This document shows positions 6,565 through 10,557 of a stretch of DNA of 10,557 nt, piece after piece. The position numbers and the translations under genes were made by a program. How positions within the stretch are numbered: the stretch's first letter is position 1; each line of letters begins with the position of its first letter. The DNA comes from Pontimonas sp. (GTDB lineage Bacteria > Actinomycetota > Actinomycetes > Actinomycetales > Microbacteriaceae), in the NCBI GenBank assembly GCA_021741945.1, contig JAIOWV010000036.1, positions 1 to 10,557 on the forward strand, written 5' to 3'. Under the pieces are notes generated by a model. That model saw only the letters and a program-made list of their open reading frames with translations. It was not told the DNA's origin and made no database searches.

Positions 6565-7224
6565 TCACTTATCGGAGGAGACGTCTGTGGCGTCATCGTC
6601 CATGTGTGAGTAGCGGTGCAGGATCTGTTTGATAATCGCAATGAAGGCGATTGCCAAGACGAAGATTCCTACGAAAATCCAGCCTGCCCACGAGACGGTG
6701 TCCTGGAGTTCACGGTAGGTCTCTGCAGCTCCAGAGCCAATCGACACGTAGAGGAAGGCCCAGATGATGCAGGCCGGTGTCGTCCATGCGATGAACGTCC
6801 GGTAGGGCATGGGGGTCATTCCGGCGGTGAGCGGCACCACAGAGTGAAATACGGGAAGGAAGCGGGAGATGAACACAGCGATGCCACCCCGACGCTTCAC
6901 AAACCGGTCAGCCTTTTCCCATCGCTCGTCACCAATTCTCTGACCCAGCCAGCTTGCTCGAAGCTTTGGTCCGAATATTCGGCCAAGACCAAAACCGATG
7001 GATTCGCCTACCAGTGCGCCCAGCACGATAGCGATGACCATGAAGATGTACTGAAGGACTGTCGTCACCCCGGTGCTGGAAACCAAGACAATGGTGTCGC
7101 CTGGAACAATCAGGCCAAGAAGCACACTCGTTTCGAGCATGACGGCGACACCAGCGACGAGGATTCGCCACACGGGGGGCACGCCCTCAACGAAGTCGAG
7201 TATGGAGTTGAGGACCTCATTCAT
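6565..7224 (-). CDS. DedA-family membrane protein (SNARE-associated/VTT domain)
   Basis: This integral membrane protein of 219 residues belongs to the DedA family, whose members support membrane homeostasis and include undecaprenyl-phosphate flippases; the role of this one is not known. Hydrophobic segments are at about residues 18-40, 54-78, 114-134 (re-entrant type), 144-164 and 178-200. Family features are E31 in the first segment, LIVPGDT (38-44), the GALVGESIGFGLGR run (69-82), and FISRFLPVFHSVVPLTAG (118-135) with R121. The second signature arginine, expected at about 127, is a histidine here. The C-terminus is polar and acidic. ATG 7224 is used; the Shine-Dalgarno sequence is weak (AGG eight bases upstream). 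The gene is divergent from cydA and convergent with the importer. Confidence 0.9.
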   Translation of the reverse strand: MNEVLNSILDFVEGVPPVWRILVAGVAVMLETSVLLGLIVPGDTIVLVSSTGVTTVLQYIFMVIAIVLGALVGESIGFGLGRIFGPKLRASWLGQRIGDERWEKADRFVKRRGGIAVFISRFLPVFHSVVPLTAGMTPMPYRTFIAWTTPACIIWAFLYVSIGSGAAETYRELQDTVSWAGWIFVGIFVLAIAFIAIIKQILHRYSHMDDDATDVSSDK

Positions 7225-7268
7225 ATGGCCTGAAGTCTATTGGCTGCGCGGTGAGGGCACACCGTAAA

Positions 7269-7286
7269 GGTGCTCATATGAGCACC
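7269..7286. promoter_or_regulatory. Perfect 18-bp palindrome, candidate operator between dedA and cydA
   Basis: GGTGCTCATATGAGCACC is identical to its own reverse complement over all 18 bases. It lies 45-62 bases upstream of the dedA start and is centred about 40 bases upstream of the proposed cydA -10 element. A further CACC at 7260-7263 provides a third half-site-like copy. A perfect 18-bp palindrome is expected by chance only about 0.04 times in a window this size. The regulator is unknown. The site is not a good match to the Crp (TGTGA-N6-TCACA) or Rex (TGTGAACGCGTTCACA) consensus sequences, the obvious candidates for cydAB control in actinobacteria. Confidence 0.6.
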
Positions 7287-7314
7287 GTGGTTTTTCCCCT
7301 TCGACAAATGACCG

Positions 7315-7323
7315 TGATACAAT
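7315..7323 (+). promoter_or_regulatory. Candidate extended -10 promoter for cydABD
   Basis: TGATACAAT matches an extended -10 element (TG, one base, then TACAAT at 7318-7323, one mismatch from TATAAT). A TCGACA at 7301-7306 resembles a -35 box, but the 11-base spacing is too short for a standard promoter, so the extended -10 would have to carry recognition, perhaps with an activator at the palindrome upstream. Transcription would start near 7330 and leave a leader of roughly 37 bases before cydA. Confidence 0.4.
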
Positions 7324-7366
7324 CGTTATGTTGTCCTCGCCAACGCAAGAATGGAGGGTGACGGAC

Positions 7367-8776
7367 ATGTTAGAGCTACTCGACCCGCTCGTTCTCGCAC
7401 GGTGGCAGTTCGGATTGACAACGCTGTACCACTTTCTCTTCGTTCCGTTGACGATTGGTATGGCTCTTCTCGTTGCGATTTTGCAGTCGGCGTGGGTGCG
7501 CACGGGAAAGCTCAAGTACCTCCACCTCACCCACCTGTTTGGGCGAATTTTCTTGATCAACTTCGCCATGGGCGTCGTCACAGGCATCGTCCAGGAGTTC
7601 CAGTTCGGAATGAACTGGTCGGACTACTCGAAGTTCGTAGGTGACGTCTTTGGTGCGCCGCTCGCGATGGAGGGCATCCTGGCATTTTTCCTAGAGGCCA
7701 CCTTTATAGGTTTGTGGATTTTTGGCTGGGACAAGCTTTCCCCCAGGGTCCACCTGATGACCATCTGGATGACCTGGTTCTCCACCATTCTCTCGGCCTA
7801 CTTCATCCTCGCCGCGAATGCTTTCATGCAAAATCCGGTGGGCTTCGTTATCAACGAAGAGCGGGGGCGGGCTGAACTCGCCGACATTGGTGCTGTGCTC
7901 ACTAACCCCGTGGTTCTCGCCTCGTTCCCGCACACACTGTTTGCTTCGATCATGTTTGCAGCGGTTGTAGTAGTCGCCGTAGCGGCCTGGCACTTGATGA
8001 GAGGCCAATACTCGGAAGAGATGCGCACCGCGCTCAAGTTCGGGGGTTGGGCCAACATCGCCGCGTTTGCCGGAGTGGCCGTTACTGGAGATTCCTTGAG
8101 CCTCATTATGGTCCAGACGCAGCCGATGAAGATGGCGGCCGCCGAGGCGCTGTATACGACGACTGCGGGAGCTAGTTTTTCGCTGTTCTCCTTGGGTACA
8201 CCGGATGGCTCCAGCGAAATTTGGTCGATTCGAGTGCCGTATCTGCTGTCGATTCTCTCCACCCACGACCCGATGGGCGTTGTAGAGGGCATCAATGACC
8301 TCCAGGCGCAATACGAATTGGCCTACGGTCCAGGCGATTACATGCCCATTATTTGGTTGGCTTACTGGTCTTTCCGTTGGATGATTGGCCTGGGCGCACT
8401 CGCTGCCCTTATCTCTGCTGTTGGCCTCTTCCTCACCAGGAAGGGTCGCGAGCCCAAGGCGTGGCAGTGGAAGATCGCGGTATTCGCGGCGCCGCTGCCG
8501 ATGGTCGCGAGCCTAGTTGGCTGGCTGTTCACCGAGATGGCTCGCCAACCCTGGATTGTCTTTGGGTTGATGTTGACCGAGGACGGGGTGTCTCCGAATG
8601 TGACGGGGCTCGAGGTGTTGATTTCCCTGGTCGCCTTCACGCTTTTGTACGGCATTCTCGCGGTGGTCAACGTGAAGTTGATTGTCAAGGCGGCGCAACA
8701 CATTCCTGACACGTGGAACGCCAACGACACTGAGTCCCCCGACCGCAACGCTTCCGCGTTGCAGACCGTGTACTAG
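7367..8776 (+). CDS. cydA: Cytochrome bd quinol oxidase, subunit I
   Basis: CydA binds the three haems (b558, b595, d) and oxidises quinol while reducing O2 to water. The product has 469 residues and many membrane helices. Key residues align with E. coli CydA: H22 in LYHFLFVPLT (haem b595 side, E. coli H19), E102 and E110 in MEGILAFFLE (E99, E107), H189 in FPHT (H186, b558), K255 and E260 in PMKMAAAEAL (K252, E257, quinol loop), M339 in FRWM (M393, b558), and ARQPW (392-396). The protein is shorter than the ~520 residues of E. coli because the periplasmic quinol loop lacks the C-terminal insertion. I chose ATG 7367 (MLELLDPLVLARWQFG) with GGAGGG at 7353-7358, eight bases upstream; an in-frame ATG at 7328 would add 13 unconserved residues. 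The cydB start lies 13 bases downstream. Confidence 0.97.
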   Translation: MLELLDPLVLARWQFGLTTLYHFLFVPLTIGMALLVAILQSAWVRTGKLKYLHLTHLFGRIFLINFAMGVVTGIVQEFQFGMNWSDYSKFVGDVFGAPLAMEGILAFFLEATFIGLWIFGWDKLSPRVHLMTIWMTWFSTILSAYFILAANAFMQNPVGFVINEERGRAELADIGAVLTNPVVLASFPHTLFASIMFAAVVVVAVAAWHLMRGQYSEEMRTALKFGGWANIAAFAGVAVTGDSLSLIMVQTQPMKMAAAEALYTTTAGASFSLFSLGTPDGSSEIWSIRVPYLLSILSTHDPMGVVEGINDLQAQYELAYGPGDYMPIIWLAYWSFRWMIGLGALAALISAVGLFLTRKGREPKAWQWKIAVFAAPLPMVASLVGWLFTEMARQPWIVFGLMLTEDGVSPNVTGLEVLISLVAFTLLYGILAVVNVKLIVKAAQHIPDTWNANDTESPDRNASALQTVY

Positions 8777-8789
8777 GAGAGGAGCGGTC

Positions 8790-9809
8790 ATGGAACTGCC
8801 CTACGTATGGTTTCTTATCGTTGGCTTCCTCTTCATTGGCTACTTCGTGCTCGATGGCTTCGATTTCGGCGTCGGCATGTCCTTGCCGTTTCTAGGCAAG
8901 GACAATACTGACCGTCGCGTTCTGGTCAACACCATTGGCCCTGTCTGGGATCTAAACGAGACCTGGCTGATTGTTGCCGGTGCCGCGCTGTTTGCCGCGT
9001 TTCCGATTTGGTACGGGACGCTTTTTAGCGGTTTCTATTTGGCCTTGCTGCTGATTTTGCTCGCGCTCATTGCGCGCGGGGTTTCCTTCGAATATCGGCA
9101 CCAGGGCAAGGGCGAACGCTGGACCAACTGGTTCGACGGCATGATTATTGTGGGCTCGGCAGTGCCGGCACTGCTGTGGGGTGTCGCATTTGCCAACATC
9201 ATTCAGGGTGTGCCCATCGACGAAACTGGCAACTATGTCGGTAATTTATTCACTCTGTTGAACCCCTATGCGCTTTTGGGCGGCGTGACGACCTTGATGC
9301 TGTTCTTCACCCACGGTGTGATCTTTGTCACACTGAAGACAGACGGGGAAATGCGCAGCAACGCCAAGGGCCTGGCAACGAAGGCAGCATTGCTCACCGT
9401 TGCTGTAGCTGCGAGTTTCTTAGTGTGGACCATCTGGCAGCACCGCGAGGTCGATCACGTCTTAGTCATCATGGGTATGGCGGTGGCGGCGGCCGTGTCC
9501 CTCGTGTTAGCGCTGATTCTGAATGTAATCGGGAAAGAAGGTCTTGCCTTCACGGCGATGGCGCTGACCATTGTGTTTGCCGTTGGTACCATCCTGAGCG
9601 CATTGTTCCCCAACGTTATGCCCTCTAGCATCGATCCTGCCTTCAACCTCACCATTGAAAACGCCTCGAGCACGCAGTACACCCTGAGTGTGATGTCGTG
9701 GGTCGCTCTGTTCGCAATGCCGTTGGTGCTCGCATACCAGGGCTGGACCTACTGGGTGTTCCGCAGGCGGATTACCCGGGCGCAGATTCCGGTGGAGTCT
9801 AGCCACTGA
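8790..9809 (+). CDS. cydB: Cytochrome bd quinol oxidase, subunit II
   Basis: CydB is the second large membrane subunit of the bd oxidase and pairs with CydA. It has 339 residues and about eight or nine hydrophobic segments. Conserved landmarks are FVLDGFDFGVGM (19-30), IGPVWDLNETWLIVAGAALF (49-68), WGVAFANIIQGVP, the NPYALLGGV run, FPNVMPSS, and MSWVALFAMPLVLAYQGWTYW near the C-terminus. All have direct counterparts in E. coli CydB, which is somewhat longer (379 residues). I chose ATG 8790 because of the strong AGGAGAGGAG at 8775-8784, five bases upstream; the same frame is open to 8682 inside cydA but nothing supports a start there. The stop at 9807-9809 overlaps the start of cydD, so the operon continues. 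No small cydX-like gene fits between cydB and cydD. Confidence 0.97.
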   Translation: MELPYVWFLIVGFLFIGYFVLDGFDFGVGMSLPFLGKDNTDRRVLVNTIGPVWDLNETWLIVAGAALFAAFPIWYGTLFSGFYLALLLILLALIARGVSFEYRHQGKGERWTNWFDGMIIVGSAVPALLWGVAFANIIQGVPIDETGNYVGNLFTLLNPYALLGGVTTLMLFFTHGVIFVTLKTDGEMRSNAKGLATKAALLTVAVAASFLVWTIWQHREVDHVLVIMGMAVAAAVSLVLALILNVIGKEGLAFTAMALTIVFAVGTILSALFPNVMPSSIDPAFNLTIENASSTQYTLSVMSWVALFAMPLVLAYQGWTYWVFRRRITRAQIPVESSH

Positions 9810-10557
9810 AGCCGCTAGATCCCCGGCTTTTGCAGGTCGCCCGGGCAGCACGACATTTTCTTGCTGCCGGGGCAATGGTGTCGGTGGCTCACGGGGTCTC
9901 CATCGTTGCTTTTGCCTACACCCTGGCGCAGGTTGTCACCCGGATTATCGATGAGGCGCCCCAGGATTCAGTCATCGAGGCCCTTGTTTTGTTCGCAGTG
10001 GCGACACTGGCCAGGGGAATCACGCTCATTGTCCTTGATGTCTTGGGGGTCCGCGGCGGTGTTCTCGCGAAACGAGAACTTCGCGAGGCCCTGATTGATG
10101 CCCTAGCCAGGCGCGGTGCGCGGTGGCTCGGCGCTACTCGGACCCCCCACGTTACGAGCGTGATGACGACGGGGTTGGACGCGCTGGATAACTACTTCGG
10201 GAAGTACCTGCCTCAGCTTCTGATGACTATCGTGGTAACACCGATTGTGGTCGGGGTGCTGTATGTCAGCGACCTCACTACGGGTATCGCGGTGACGGTG
10301 ATGCTCCCTCTCATTCCCTTGTTCATGGCGCACGTGGGCTGGGCGACTCAGAATGTTCAGAAAAGACAGTGGCAGGCGCTGACCCAACTCGCAGAAGGCT
10401 TTGTCGACACGGTCGAGGGCCTCTCCACGCTGAAGATATTTGGGCGCCATCACCGTCAGCGAGAACGGATTGGCCGCTTGACCGACGAGTATCGCACGCG
10501 CACCATGAAGGTGCTTCGAGTGAGTTTTCTTTCGGCCTTTGTGCTGGAGCTGGCAGC
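9806..10557 (+). CDS. cydD: Thiol reductant ABC exporter subunit CydD, 5' part (3' end outside window)
   Basis: CydD, with CydC, forms a heterodimeric ABC exporter of cysteine and glutathione-type thiols that is needed to assemble cytochrome bd. The frame is open from 9806 to the window end (250 codons) and covers most of the membrane domain; the ATPase domain lies beyond. Family features include ITLIVLDVLGVRGG, LDALDNYFGKYLPQL, PLIPLFMAHVGW and LAEGFVDTVEGLSTLKIFGR. The start is unusual. Relatives begin M-[KR]-P-[LV]-D-P-R-L, and here LKPLDPRLLQ begins with CTG at 9806-9808, overlapping the cydB TGA. An in-frame TAG at 9800-9802 blocks any earlier start. GGTGGAG at 9791-9797 is eight bases before the CTG. 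TTG 9830 or ATG 9875 are alternatives but lack such a site and would cut into the conserved N-terminus. Confidence 0.93.
   Translation, partial: MKPLDPRLLQVARAARHFLAAGAMVSVAHGVSIVAFAYTLAQVVTRIIDEAPQDSVIEALVLFAVATLARGITLIVLDVLGVRGGVLAKRELREALIDALARRGARWLGATRTPHVTSVMTTGLDALDNYFGKYLPQLLMTIVVTPIVVGVLYVSDLTTGIAVTVMLPLIPLFMAHVGWATQNVQKRQWQALTQLAEGFVDTVEGLSTLKIFGRHHRQRERIGRLTDEYRTRTMKVLRVSFLSAFVLELA

Noticed and set aside
6616..7233. Plus-strand open frame of 205 codons opposite dedA
   Set aside because: The dedA frame has the family signature and membrane segments; this one is a polar shadow with no motif.
7691..8311. Minus-strand open frame of 206 codons opposite cydA
   Set aside because: It lies entirely opposite conserved CydA codons and has no recognisable domain; long antisense frames are common in GC-rich coding DNA.

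Overview
This is ordinary chromosomal DNA from a moderately high-GC actinobacterium. Three things point there: GTG starts and GC-rich third codon positions, a cydA-cydB-cydD gene order, and an actinobacterial-style antiporter pair (a short RCK_C regulatory protein followed by a CPA2 antiporter). The style of the proteins suggests Microbacteriaceae or a close relative, but that rank is an impression from memory, not a search result. I see no RNA genes, insertion sequences, CRISPR arrays or phage genes. Nearly all the sequence is accounted for by eleven genes.

Layout. (1) Bases 1-2520, minus strand: one transcription unit reads an App1-type HAD phosphatase, then a small KhtT-like RCK_C regulatory protein, then a CPA2 K+(Na+)/H+ antiporter whose 3' end lies outside the window. 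(2) Bases 2650-3285, plus strand: a TetR/AcrR-type regulator, divergent from the phosphatase. (3) Bases 3367-6503, plus strand: a complete ABC importer of the ProVWX/OpuB-OpuC type (ATPase, permease, permease, lipoprotein binding protein), ended by a strong hairpin terminator at 6520-6557. (4) Bases 6565-7224, minus strand: a DedA-family membrane protein, convergent with the importer. (5) Bases 7367-10557, plus strand: the cytochrome bd oxidase operon cydA-cydB, followed by the start of cydD, a subunit of the CydDC thiol exporter. The cydD reading frame runs off the window.

How the genes fit together. The left half is a plausible osmotic and ion homeostasis neighbourhood: regulated cation efflux on one strand, compatible-solute uptake on the other, and a TetR gene between them. 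The right half is respiratory: CydAB is the quinol oxidase and CydDC is required for its assembly.

The most noteworthy details are a perfect 18-bp palindrome at 7269-7286 between dedA and cydA, with an extended -10 element just downstream; an apparent CTG start codon for cydD overlapping the cydB stop; and a histidine replacing the second arginine of the DedA signature. I did not find a convincing undescribed system in this window.
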